This document shows, piece after piece, positions 15,265 through 21,726 of a stretch of DNA of 25,007 nt; within the stretch, counting starts at the first letter, position 1; every line of letters starts with the position of its first letter. The DNA is from an uncultured Lachnospiraceae bacterium (GTDB taxonomy: Bacteria; Bacillota; Clostridia; Lachnospirales; Lachnospiraceae). A model generated the notes under the pieces. The model was not told the origin of the DNA, ran no database searches, and was given only the letters and a program-made list of their open reading frames with translations. A program made the position numbers and the translations under genes. The stretch spans positions 1 through 25,007 of the forward strand of contig CAJTVT010000042.1 in the NCBI GenBank assembly GCA_910580015.1, in the 5' to 3' direction.

Positions 15265-16046
15265 TACTCATTACCTCCTTCTCTCTCGATCATTCTCTGT
15301 CTTGCGGCTGCCGCATTACTTCCGCTCTGACCGTCTGCTCTCCGCTGCGGTGTAGGAGTGGTGGACATCTGCTGCTTCTGATATGCAACATCCTTGCGCT
15401 TGTTCGCTGCGTTTACCGCCAGGTCATAAGCTGCATCAACGTAAACTTTACTCTTACCATCAAGCCGCATTTCTGGGAATACCTTCTTGACAATAGCTTT
15501 CTTCCCTTCCACGATAGACTTATCTTCCAGTCCATCCATGTGAAGTTTGTCTCCCATACGGCAAATACTTAACCGCTGGCGAAAAATCTCGTCAGCAGAA
15601 TCATTATTCATGGACCTGGACTTATCATTGGAGCAGTCTGTGTTGTCCTCAGTATTGGTACATTCTCCATCTGAGGAATCTGCACCAGAACCTCCGCCCA
15701 CTGCGTCCGTTCCAACGTTGTCATGCACTTCTGAAGCTTTCAGTTCTGCCAGAAGCTCTTCCAGCACGCCGATCAACTTTCCTACCTCTCCATCTTCCTT
15801 TTTCTCCTCCTGCATCGGAGGTTCTCCCATATCTGAAGGCTCCCCGGCGGATGCTACCGCCGCTCCCTTAATGTCTGCACCGTCCTTTTCCTCTGGAAAT
15901 TCTTCTGCACCAGTGTCACCTTCTCTAGCAGGCGCTGGCACTGTTTCCTCTGCTGGCTTTGCCCCAGCTTTGTACTGATTGATTGCTTCAACCAATTCTT
16001 CCGGAGTCATGGCAACGCTATCTTTTCTTGTGGTGTTTCCATCCAT
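15264..16046 (-). CDS. Nested scaffold protein from internal start
   Basis: An in-frame internal start within the protease gene, giving a 260-residue product made only of the acidic scaffold part (MDGNTTRKDSVAMTPEELVE onward). The reason to propose it is the sequence AAAAGGAGGT at 16065-16056, as strong a binding site as any in the window, nine bases before the ATG at 16046 and just after the protease domain. Such a site inside a coding frame is unlikely to be needed for the codons alone. In lambda the scaffold Nu3 is made in this way from within C. Not proven here; N-terminal sequencing of prohead proteins would decide. Confidence 0.65.
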   Translation of the reverse strand: MDGNTTRKDSVAMTPEELVEAINQYKAGAKPAEETVPAPAREGDTGAEEFPEEKDGADIKGAAVASAGEPSDMGEPPMQEEKKEDGEVGKLIGVLEELLAELKASEVHDNVGTDAVGGGSGADSSDGECTNTEDNTDCSNDKSRSMNNDSADEIFRQRLSICRMGDKLHMDGLEDKSIVEGKKAIVKKVFPEMRLDGKSKVYVDAAYDLAVNAANKRKDVAYQKQQMSTTPTPQRRADGQSGSNAAAARQRMIEREGGNE

Positions 16047-16631
16047 TTTTCTGTTACCTCCTTTTGATTTTTTATCATCCAACTCGACCTTCTTGCCATC
16101 GAGATTAAGATGCGCTTGTTCCCCGGCTCTCGCACTTTCTACAATTGCCAGGTGATTGATACGAATATTCGCCTGAATGGCATCATACGGCTCGCCATTC
16201 CATTCGCCAGGTTCCTCTATGAGATCTAGAATATAACCAAAGCTCAATTCCCGATATGGCGCCTTTTTCACCTTATCAATGTCGTGTATGACTATCCTGC
16301 ATCTGACATCAGAACCATCCTGGAATCCCTCGCTGAGTATTGTTCCGACAATCTCCTTCATTACATTGTCTTTATCAATGGAGCCTGCATCATGGGTGAT
16401 AATGACTGGCTTTCCGGCATAGGAAGCAAGCGACCTCTTGTCAAAAACATGTTCTGGAAGTCGAAGCTCTCTACGCACGCCTCCATCCGGCAATCCATAC
16501 TCAAAGATGCCAGTTGATGTGACAATAGGCGTATCATGCAAAAATCCCTGCTCGTCAAATATGGTGCTTCCAGCAGGGATACTATCGATTCTTGTGACTC
16601 TTTTTAACTTTGGTTTGTCTCTTATTTCCAT
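15264..16631 (-). CDS. Prohead protease (DUF2213) fused to scaffold
   Basis: A 455-residue protein. Residues 1 to about 180 form a DUF2213 protease domain that matures the prohead: GIFEYGLPDGGVRRELRLPE at the start, the likely catalytic His in GKPVIITHDAGSID, and the likely Ser in YRELSFGYILDL. Residues from about 196 to the end are acidic, Glu/Asp/Ser/Gly-rich and low in hydrophobics, ending in a Gln/Arg-rich tail, as scaffolds do. The frame is open to 16673, but the ATG at 16631 has AAGGAG at the right distance. A second strong translation start lies inside the gene (see 15264-16046). The arrangement mirrors lambda C/Nu3, with protease and scaffold sharing one frame. Confidence 0.85.
   Translation of the reverse strand: MEIRDKPKLKRVTRIDSIPAGSTIFDEQGFLHDTPIVTSTGIFEYGLPDGGVRRELRLPEHVFDKRSLASYAGKPVIITHDAGSIDKDNVMKEIVGTILSEGFQDGSDVRCRIVIHDIDKVKKAPYRELSFGYILDLIEEPGEWNGEPYDAIQANIRINHLAIVESARAGEQAHLNLDGKKVELDDKKSKGGNRKMDGNTTRKDSVAMTPEELVEAINQYKAGAKPAEETVPAPAREGDTGAEEFPEEKDGADIKGAAVASAGEPSDMGEPPMQEEKKEDGEVGKLIGVLEELLAELKASEVHDNVGTDAVGGGSGADSSDGECTNTEDNTDCSNDKSRSMNNDSADEIFRQRLSICRMGDKLHMDGLEDKSIVEGKKAIVKKVFPEMRLDGKSKVYVDAAYDLAVNAANKRKDVAYQKQQMSTTPTPQRRADGQSGSNAAAARQRMIEREGGNE
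16056..16065 (-). promoter_or_regulatory. Internal Shine-Dalgarno for nested scaffold
   Basis: The minus strand reads AAAAGGAGGT here, encoding Lys-Gly-Gly within the protease/scaffold frame and lying nine bases before an in-frame ATG at 16046. It decides the start of the proposed scaffold product. Confidence 0.7.
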
Positions 16632-16713
16632 TGATTTTCTCCTTCTTTCTGTACCACTGCCGCCTTGCCACATGAGTTACGGCTGACTTGGCGGTTCTGT
16701 CATATTTCCCACG

Positions 16714-16744
16714 AAAAAACCGCCTGTCATTTCTGACGGCGGTT
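16714..16744 (-). terminator. Strong intrinsic terminator before the protease gene
   Basis: The minus strand from 16744 reads AACCGCCGTCA, a GAAA tetraloop, TGAC, a bulged A, then GGCGGT and a run of six T. It forms a ten-base-pair GC-rich stem with one bulge and the T tail typical of rho-independent terminators. It falls between the Cys-rich gene and the protease/scaffold gene, in the middle of the structural gene cluster. Confidence 0.85.
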
Positions 16745-16756
16745 GGCATCTGTTGC

Positions 16757-16978
16757 TTATTTTTCTTTTTCCATCTCCTCAAAATATGGGCATTCGGCAT
16801 GTGGCGTATTCCATATCTCTCTTGGTATTCCGTTCTTATTTGGATATGCTTGGCATGAGTGAACACCATTTTCTGCATAGCTGTCATGCTTTTTGCAATC
16901 ATGGCAAACACAAAACAAATTTAAATGATACCAGTCTATGACCTGTCCATCAATCCTTTTTCCGTCAATAATATCCAT
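16757..16978 (-). CDS. Small Cys-rich protein after MuF gene
   Basis: A 73-residue protein with a likely metal-binding pattern: CVCHDCKKHDS near residues 23-33, another Cys in HSCQAY, and a last one in AECPYFEEMEK, with several His. This suggests a small zinc-binding fold. I do not recognise a characterised family, though similar text (IPREIW.T..AECPYF) occurs in small clostridial phage proteins. Its AGGAGG site is the last two codons of the MuF gene (Arg-Arg-stop), so it is coupled to it. The position directly after a MuF-type gene is where immunity or accessory genes are often placed; that role here is a guess. Confidence 0.7.
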   Translation of the reverse strand: MDIIDGKRIDGQVIDWYHLNLFCVCHDCKKHDSYAENGVHSCQAYPNKNGIPREIWNTPHAECPYFEEMEKEK

Positions 16979-16986
16979 CCTGCGTC

Positions 16987-18483
16987 TTACCTCCTTTCAA
17001 ATTCCAGTTTTACTCCATATTTCCTGTAAATCTCCTCCCAAATTTCTTCTCCTAACCTTACCAGCGCATCTTCCGCTGAAACACCATCTGCAACTTGTTT
17101 TCTGTACTTATCACGCTTACTTGTAAGCAACAAACCATACATTAAATCAATGCTGTCAAAATCAGGAAGTTTTTCAACCTCTTTTGTGTATTTTAACACA
17201 TAAGTCCCATATTTACTACATGTCCTGAATTCCTTTGCCTTATTATTTTTAAGGACATACAAATCCTCTGGCGAAGGCGGAGTCCCAAGCGGATGGTTAT
17301 GTGTGATCACTTTTCCTTTCATACGCTTTCTCTGCGCTTTTGTAAATTTAATGGAATCTTCATCTCCAAGCTGCGCGAATATGGCTTTCCCATCTTCTCC
17401 AAAACACACTGCGATTTCATGCTTCCTGCCAGCAATTTCGCTCTCAACTGTGGGAATATCCTTTCCAGCAAAATCATAATATTCTGGGGCATTCTTGTTA
17501 TTATTCGTAATGATGCCAAACCTGTCCTTTGTTCCAGAACCATGCCTTAGAATGTTTCCTGTTCTGTACCTACTGACAGTTTCTTCTTCCACCAGAGGAA
17601 GAACTATATTTTGGTTGAACACTGGTCTCCCAATGCAACGGCACTGAAAATCTTGACCTGGGTGACATTTCCTTCCGTCTGAATTTTCTGGAGGATCATC
17701 CCAGGAGAACTTTTTGCCGTTCAATTCCTGATGACTTCGCCTCACTCTTTCATCCCCAGTGGTGGACCAGACATACTCCGTAATTCCTGCATCCTGCTGT
17801 TGGGCCTTCTGAATCTGACCATTCAGCTTTGCCGTCTGATCCCTTGCAATCAGTTCTGCACGGCGGCGGCTTACACCATATGCTCGCTGCATCTCTTTGA
17901 CAATCCGGGTGGTGGTCTTGCCATTGGTGAAGCCGTCATATACGATGTCTTTCATCTTTTCCAGGGTATCTTCTGGTATGGAGGAAATCAGACTGACATT
18001 CTCCTCTATCCATTTCTTCAACTGCTCGATATAAAAATCCCCCAGGTAGTAATCCTCTCGGATGTCGATACCCAGGGTAGCTTTGATTGCTCTCTTCCAT
18101 TCTTTGACCGTCAGCTTACGGTTGAGGTGTGCCAGGGACTCCAGCTTGCGCCGCAAACCAAATCCAATCGTCCTTGCAATGACATTGTTCTTTATCGTGG
18201 AAAATATCTGAGAGACAGCAAGCAGCAAATTCGTTGCCGAGTCATTCCTTTGGTTCTCCCGGACTTCTGCATCTCGGTTCTCCTTGTAAACCTCTTTCAG
18301 CTTCGGCAGTTGCTCCTCCAATTCCGTCTTCAGTATTGCCATGTATGCGTTTGTGGTCCGGACGTATTCCCTTTCGGCAGATGCCGGTATCTGCGGATCA
18401 TACTTACTGTTCAGTGTGTCTTGACCGCAGAATTTTCTTCCGACCTTTTGCATGAGCAATCGGTTCATCTGCACCTCATCCAT
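16987..18483 (-). CDS. MuF/SPP1 gp7-type minor head protein with JAB-like C-terminal domain
   Basis: A 498-residue minor head protein. Residues to about 290 form a MuF/gp7 domain: ELIARDQTAKLNGQIQKAQQ, then EYVWSTTGDERVRRSHQELN and HPGQDFQCRCIGRPVF. Such proteins sit at the portal vertex or inside the capsid and are few per virion. The last 200 residues are extra. At about 347-407 they contain Glu residues (TVESEIAGRKHEIAV), then THNHPLGTPPSPED (HxH, S, D). That resembles the E...HxH...S..D metal site of JAB/JAMM peptidases, with one residue fewer between HxH and Ser than in RadC-type proteins. Phage MuF proteins with toxin C-termini are known in Firmicutes. The ATG at 18483 is preferred over a TTG at 18504 that lies within the AAGGAGGTG site. 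Confidence 0.82.
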   Translation of the reverse strand: MDEVQMNRLLMQKVGRKFCGQDTLNSKYDPQIPASAEREYVRTTNAYMAILKTELEEQLPKLKEVYKENRDAEVRENQRNDSATNLLLAVSQIFSTIKNNVIARTIGFGLRRKLESLAHLNRKLTVKEWKRAIKATLGIDIREDYYLGDFYIEQLKKWIEENVSLISSIPEDTLEKMKDIVYDGFTNGKTTTRIVKEMQRAYGVSRRRAELIARDQTAKLNGQIQKAQQQDAGITEYVWSTTGDERVRRSHQELNGKKFSWDDPPENSDGRKCHPGQDFQCRCIGRPVFNQNIVLPLVEEETVSRYRTGNILRHGSGTKDRFGIITNNNKNAPEYYDFAGKDIPTVESEIAGRKHEIAVCFGEDGKAIFAQLGDEDSIKFTKAQRKRMKGKVITHNHPLGTPPSPEDLYVLKNNKAKEFRTCSKYGTYVLKYTKEVEKLPDFDSIDLMYGLLLTSKRDKYRKQVADGVSAEDALVRLGEEIWEEIYRKYGVKLEFERR

Positions 18484-18505
18484 ATTTTCCACCACCTCCT
18501 TCAAA

Positions 18506-18534
18506 TAAAAACAGCCTATGCGAATCGCATAGAC
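18506..18534 (-). terminator. Hairpin with T run in the MuF leader (terminator or attenuator)
   Basis: The minus strand from 18534 reads GTCTATGC, loop GATTC, GCATAGGC, then TGTTTTTATT. That is an eight-base-pair stem with one G-T pair and a run of five T. It ends about 22 bases before the MuF start codon. It could be a terminator for the upstream genes, or an attenuator for RNAs starting at the promoter-like site just before it. Confidence 0.6.
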
Positions 18535-18548
18535 CGTTCGTGAACTCT

Positions 18549-18576
18549 ATTCTATTTTCTATCCTTCATATGTCAA
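18549..18576 (-). promoter_or_regulatory. Candidate sigma-A promoter before the MuF gene
   Basis: The minus strand has TTGACA (18576-18571, full -35 match), a 16-base spacer, and TAGAAT (18554-18549, five of six for the -10 box). The -35 box overlaps the stop codon of the small gene 18573-18794. RNA would start around 18542, just before the hairpin at 18534-18514. Prediction from sequence only. Confidence 0.55.
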
Positions 18577-18794
18577 ATCAATAATTGATGAGGCCATGAG
18601 ATAATCTTCTGTATCACAATAGTCGCAATCTCCTCCATTTTTTCACAATCAAGTAGTTCATCTGTTTCTATTTCAAAACAATCTTCTCTGACCTTATTCC
18701 ATTGCTTCCTATCCATTTTTTGCACGTCAGATTTTGTGATATTGAATTTTTCTTCAAGAAACCTCAATTGCTTTTTGTTTAAACCTACTTTCAT
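18573..18794 (-). CDS. Small paralogue 3 (immunity-like family)
   Basis: A 73-residue protein, third in a tandem series of related genes. It shares with its sisters an opening with KKQLRFLEEKFNIT, the core MDRKQWNKVREDCFEIETDE, and a helical, acidic nature. It lacks the C-terminal ERCNTAVSI-like end of paralogue 1 and instead finishes in IIQ-type hydrophobic text (VIQKIISWPHQLLI). An upstream ATG at 18830 is in frame, but GGAGGAG lies six bases before the ATG at 18794. No known family is assigned. An immunity or antitoxin role is inferred from small size, tandem copies and position behind the toxin-like portal extension. Confidence 0.7.
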   Translation of the reverse strand: MKVGLNKKQLRFLEEKFNITKSDVQKMDRKQWNKVREDCFEIETDELLDCEKMEEIATIVIQKIISWPHQLLI

Positions 18795-18816
18795 CTTGAC
18801 TCCTCCAATATTACAA

Positions 18817-19047
18817 CTAAAACAATTCACTATACTTCATGTCAGCTATACTTTCTGCCATACTGCATCTATTAGTGACATAATCACCACTTCTGCCAAC
18901 CTCACTAAGCAATTCTTCCACTGATATATCAAAACATTCTTCCCTTATCTGTTTCCACCTGCTTTTGCTTACACGCTCCAGTTCCTCCATGCCGATTCCG
19001 AGTTCTTTTTGGATAAATTATACCTGCTCGTCTTTCAAATTCAACAT
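18817..19047 (-). pseudogene. Small paralogue 2, interrupted by an in-frame stop
   Basis: The minus-strand frame from ATG 19047 reads MLNLKDEQV, then TAA (19020-19018), then FIQKELGIGMEELERVSKSR, WKQIREECFDISVEE and onward to TAG at 18817. It aligns along its full length with paralogues 1 and 3, including the WKQIREECF core and a C-terminus (NRCSMAESIAD) like that of paralogue 1 (ERCNTAVSILD). A GGAGATG site precedes the ATG. The stop replaces the residue matching Asp in LDFL of paralogue 1. Either the copy is dead, or only a shorter product from an inner ATG is made; that ATG has no good binding site. The rest of the frame is intact, so the change seems recent. Confidence 0.8.
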
Positions 19048-19095
19048 TTATTCATCTCCATACAGTAGTAATGACATCATACTCATCTGGATATG

Positions 19096-19314
19096 CTATT
19101 TAAAATAGTCCAAATCTAATATAGAAACTGCCGTATTACATCTTTCCCAATCAACTTCACCTCCTCGCTCTTCTTTAATCGCTTCTTGCACTTCAATATC
19201 AAGGCATTTTTCCCTTACTTCATGCCATTGTTTTTTTGTCATAGAGCAAATATCATCTTTTGATATAAAAAGCTCTTTCTTTAAAAAATCCAATTGCTTA
19301 TCAGACAGTCTCAT
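19096..19314 (-). CDS. Small paralogue 1 directly coupled to the portal fusion (immunity-like)
   Basis: A 72-residue, helical, moderately acidic protein: MRLSDKQLDFLKKELFIS, then MTKKQWHEVREKCLDIEVQE, and an end with WERCNTAVSILDLDY. Its start codon overlaps the portal stop codon as ATGA, and its AAGGAGG site is within the last portal codons, so translation is coupled to that of the portal with its nuclease-like C-terminus. Two related copies follow. I do not recognise a characterised family. The layout (large protein with toxin-like end, overlapping small acidic gene, then homologous copies) is the classic look of an immunity array, which is an inference. Confidence 0.75.
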   Translation of the reverse strand: MRLSDKQLDFLKKELFISKDDICSMTKKQWHEVREKCLDIEVQEAIKEERGGEVDWERCNTAVSILDLDYFK

Positions 19315-21707
19315 AATCCTCCTTCAAGATCTACAGCTGTAACCAATGTTCCATCATTAGATACGACCATCCGCCATTTTCCTTTCTGAAAACATTCAGT
19401 ATCTGGTATATTTCCAGGATAACTTATGCTGGAATTTGTTAAAACATCTCTAATAACTTCTACTCCTGCCCCTCTCTCTTTAATTCTATAAGCCGCATGA
19501 CCAGAAACTTTTTTCATTTCAATTCCTGTAGATGTTTTTATCCCTTTTATTAACTTGGTGTATTCTTTCGCCGCTTTATAATCAGCAGTTCGTCCTCCGC
19601 CTCCAGTAGAACCGCCAACCTTCCCAGGCCTTCCTCCATGCCCAAAATTCCCAGAACCACCATCAAGATTCTGTACAATTATCCTATCAATAGAATTACT
19701 GCTTGGCAAGTAGTTTTTCAGAAAATTTTCAAGCATTTCCAGGCTCGCTTCAAACGGAGGATACAAAGGCTGACTATGCAATTCCTCCAGAGACAACCAC
19801 TGCTCATTAAGCATTTCATCACCGTCTGCTTCAGGGATTCCAGAGAAGTTATCCGTCCAATACACCATAGAAGGCAGATATAAGCCAGTGCTGCCTTCGT
19901 ATAGACCTAAAGGTTGTAGATTAAGGGGTACAATATTAAACTCCTCCATTGTCTCTCTTACGGCTGCATCCTCGATGTCTTCCTCTTCTTCCACATGACC
20001 TCCAGGACCACACACGCCTTCGTTATTTCTCCTGGAAGCACATAAAATCTTGCCATCTTTGATGATTATAACTGCGGCTGCCGGATAATCTACTCCATCG
20101 CCTTTTTCAGATATATTTTCCACGATGTTTGTTTCAGCGCTGCCCCCGGAATCGCCTTCAATTTCTTTTATGACTACCTTCTCGCCAGTTCTGAACTGAC
20201 TGCATGGCATATCTATTTTAATGGTATCGTCTTCATCATGGGTCCGTCCGAGAATTTCAACAGGCTCACCAACCATAGCCTTTTCACCTACATCAAATGT
20301 ATTTTCCGGAAGACGGAGTTCTTCCTCTGACAAAACCTCCTCAATTTCAAATCCTCCTTCTGATGCCAGTGATTTCCTCACTTCTGAAGGGTCCAGGACG
20401 TTGCTGTCCATGTAAATCTGTGATGTCTGAGCCTTCGTATACTCCGTATCCGCCTTTGTCTTATCAATATTGGCTTTCTCTGTGTCAGACAGGGACCAAA
20501 GGGCAGCAAACTTGACTTTATACTTCGACTCCTCTGGTATCTTTCCTTCTAGCCTCCCCTGGCGAAGTATCAAATCAATGACCGTCCTGGAGTTTTTCTT
20601 CATGTTCTGTTTCTGAATATTCTCTACCATGTTGTAATAATTCTCCAAGTCATTTTCACCAGTGGCGTTCATTCCGGCAGGAGACCGACCAAACAAAATC
20701 GTCTGAGGGATTTCTGTCACTGCTGACAACATATTGCAAGTAGAATCTAATACATCCTTAACTCCTGACATTGAGAAGGTCTTGAAATCATAATCTTCAC
20801 CGTCACTGTCGATGGCTATGGAGTTCAAAATGCTTCTCGCCATATCAATGACCTGGAGCCTTTGCAATACCTTATCTTCACCTTCATCCGTACCGAGCAT
20901 ATTCGCCAGGTTCTTCATCTTGTAGATTGCCTGCACACACCTTTCCAGCAGCTTAGTTCCGTTTTCATGGGAAGTAATACACTCCCTCAATGCCCTCTTA
21001 ATCTTGACATATTCTGGGATGCCCCAATACCGATAGATTGCATTGGTGGTCTGCTCTGGAAGTCTGCCATTTCTGAATACCAAGCATCTGCTTCGGTGTA
21101 CAATGAAGTATCCATAGATGCTGAACACCTGGTAATATTCCGGTTCTGCGAATGGACGGTCACTGTCAAGCGTATCAAGGAAATGGAAATGATACATCGA
21201 GGTGTAGTCCGGCTGGACTATCGCCCTTTCAAACACCCGGAGTTCTTCGATTGTCCGGACATTCTCCCAATCAAGGGGTTCCTCCAATCCTCTGCCGTCA
21301 TCAACAAGCATTACAATTATGGAGCCGCCATAGAGTCTCGCCCACTTCTCCGCAGTAGCAAACTTCGACTCATAATCCAGGTCATCCATACAGTCATCAA
21401 CATATTCTGCGATGCTTTCATCGCCAAAATCTATGTCTAACCCATGTTTTACTGCTTCCTCGGATGGACGGTCAATAATCTTCGTGAATAGACCATTTCC
21501 TTCATACAGCCGTATGAGTTCCATGTCATTCGTGATAATCTCCTGGTTGTATTGGTACGATGTGGAGCTGTCCTGTGCAGTTCCGTATTTGTTCAGCAGG
21601 TTGCTATAACCATCCTGCCGGAACTTTTCCTGGTTGCCTTCAATGATTGCGGCTCCCCTTTGCAGTTTCAACTGTTGGTCCAGCATAGCTTTCTGCTGTT
21701 CATTCAT
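19311..21707 (-). CDS. Portal protein (DUF1073) fused to Nudix and BECR-like nuclease domains
   Basis: A 798-residue protein, far longer than the roughly 450-500 residues of the DUF1073 portal domain. Residues 1 to about 460 are the portal (IIDRPSEEAVKHGLDIDFGD, AEKWARLYGGSIIVMLVDDG, FGRSPAGMNATGENDLENYY), the ring at the DNA entry vertex. Residues about 539-668 are a Nudix domain with box G-x5-E-x7-RE-T-x-EE-x-N-I (570-592), where Asn replaces the usual Gly. A Gly-rich linker (GHGGRPGKVGGSTGGGG, about 689-705) follows. Residues about 710-798 contain SGHAAYRIKERG, VIRDVLTNSSISYPGN and VVSNDGTLVTAVD, a pattern like BECR-fold (RelE/barnase/DUF4258-type) RNases. The frame is uninterrupted. The ATG at 21707 has AAGGAGGAGGT. 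The nuclease call is by motif. Confidence 0.85.
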   Translation of the reverse strand: MNEQQKAMLDQQLKLQRGAAIIEGNQEKFRQDGYSNLLNKYGTAQDSSTSYQYNQEIITNDMELIRLYEGNGLFTKIIDRPSEEAVKHGLDIDFGDESIAEYVDDCMDDLDYESKFATAEKWARLYGGSIIVMLVDDGRGLEEPLDWENVRTIEELRVFERAIVQPDYTSMYHFHFLDTLDSDRPFAEPEYYQVFSIYGYFIVHRSRCLVFRNGRLPEQTTNAIYRYWGIPEYVKIKRALRECITSHENGTKLLERCVQAIYKMKNLANMLGTDEGEDKVLQRLQVIDMARSILNSIAIDSDGEDYDFKTFSMSGVKDVLDSTCNMLSAVTEIPQTILFGRSPAGMNATGENDLENYYNMVENIQKQNMKKNSRTVIDLILRQGRLEGKIPEESKYKVKFAALWSLSDTEKANIDKTKADTEYTKAQTSQIYMDSNVLDPSEVRKSLASEGGFEIEEVLSEEELRLPENTFDVGEKAMVGEPVEILGRTHDEDDTIKIDMPCSQFRTGEKVVIKEIEGDSGGSAETNIVENISEKGDGVDYPAAAVIIIKDGKILCASRRNNEGVCGPGGHVEEEEDIEDAAVRETMEEFNIVPLNLQPLGLYEGSTGLYLPSMVYWTDNFSGIPEADGDEMLNEQWLSLEELHSQPLYPPFEASLEMLENFLKNYLPSSNSIDRIIVQNLDGGSGNFGHGGRPGKVGGSTGGGGRTADYKAAKEYTKLIKGIKTSTGIEMKKVSGHAAYRIKERGAGVEVIRDVLTNSSISYPGNIPDTECFQKGKWRMVVSNDGTLVTAVDLEGGL

Positions 21708-21726
21708 TTCTTACGCTACCTCCTCC

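Noticed and set aside
17731..18543. Plus-strand open frame of 270 codons opposite the MuF gene
   Set aside because: It is antisense to a well-supported MuF domain, with no family resemblance and no good ribosome binding site.
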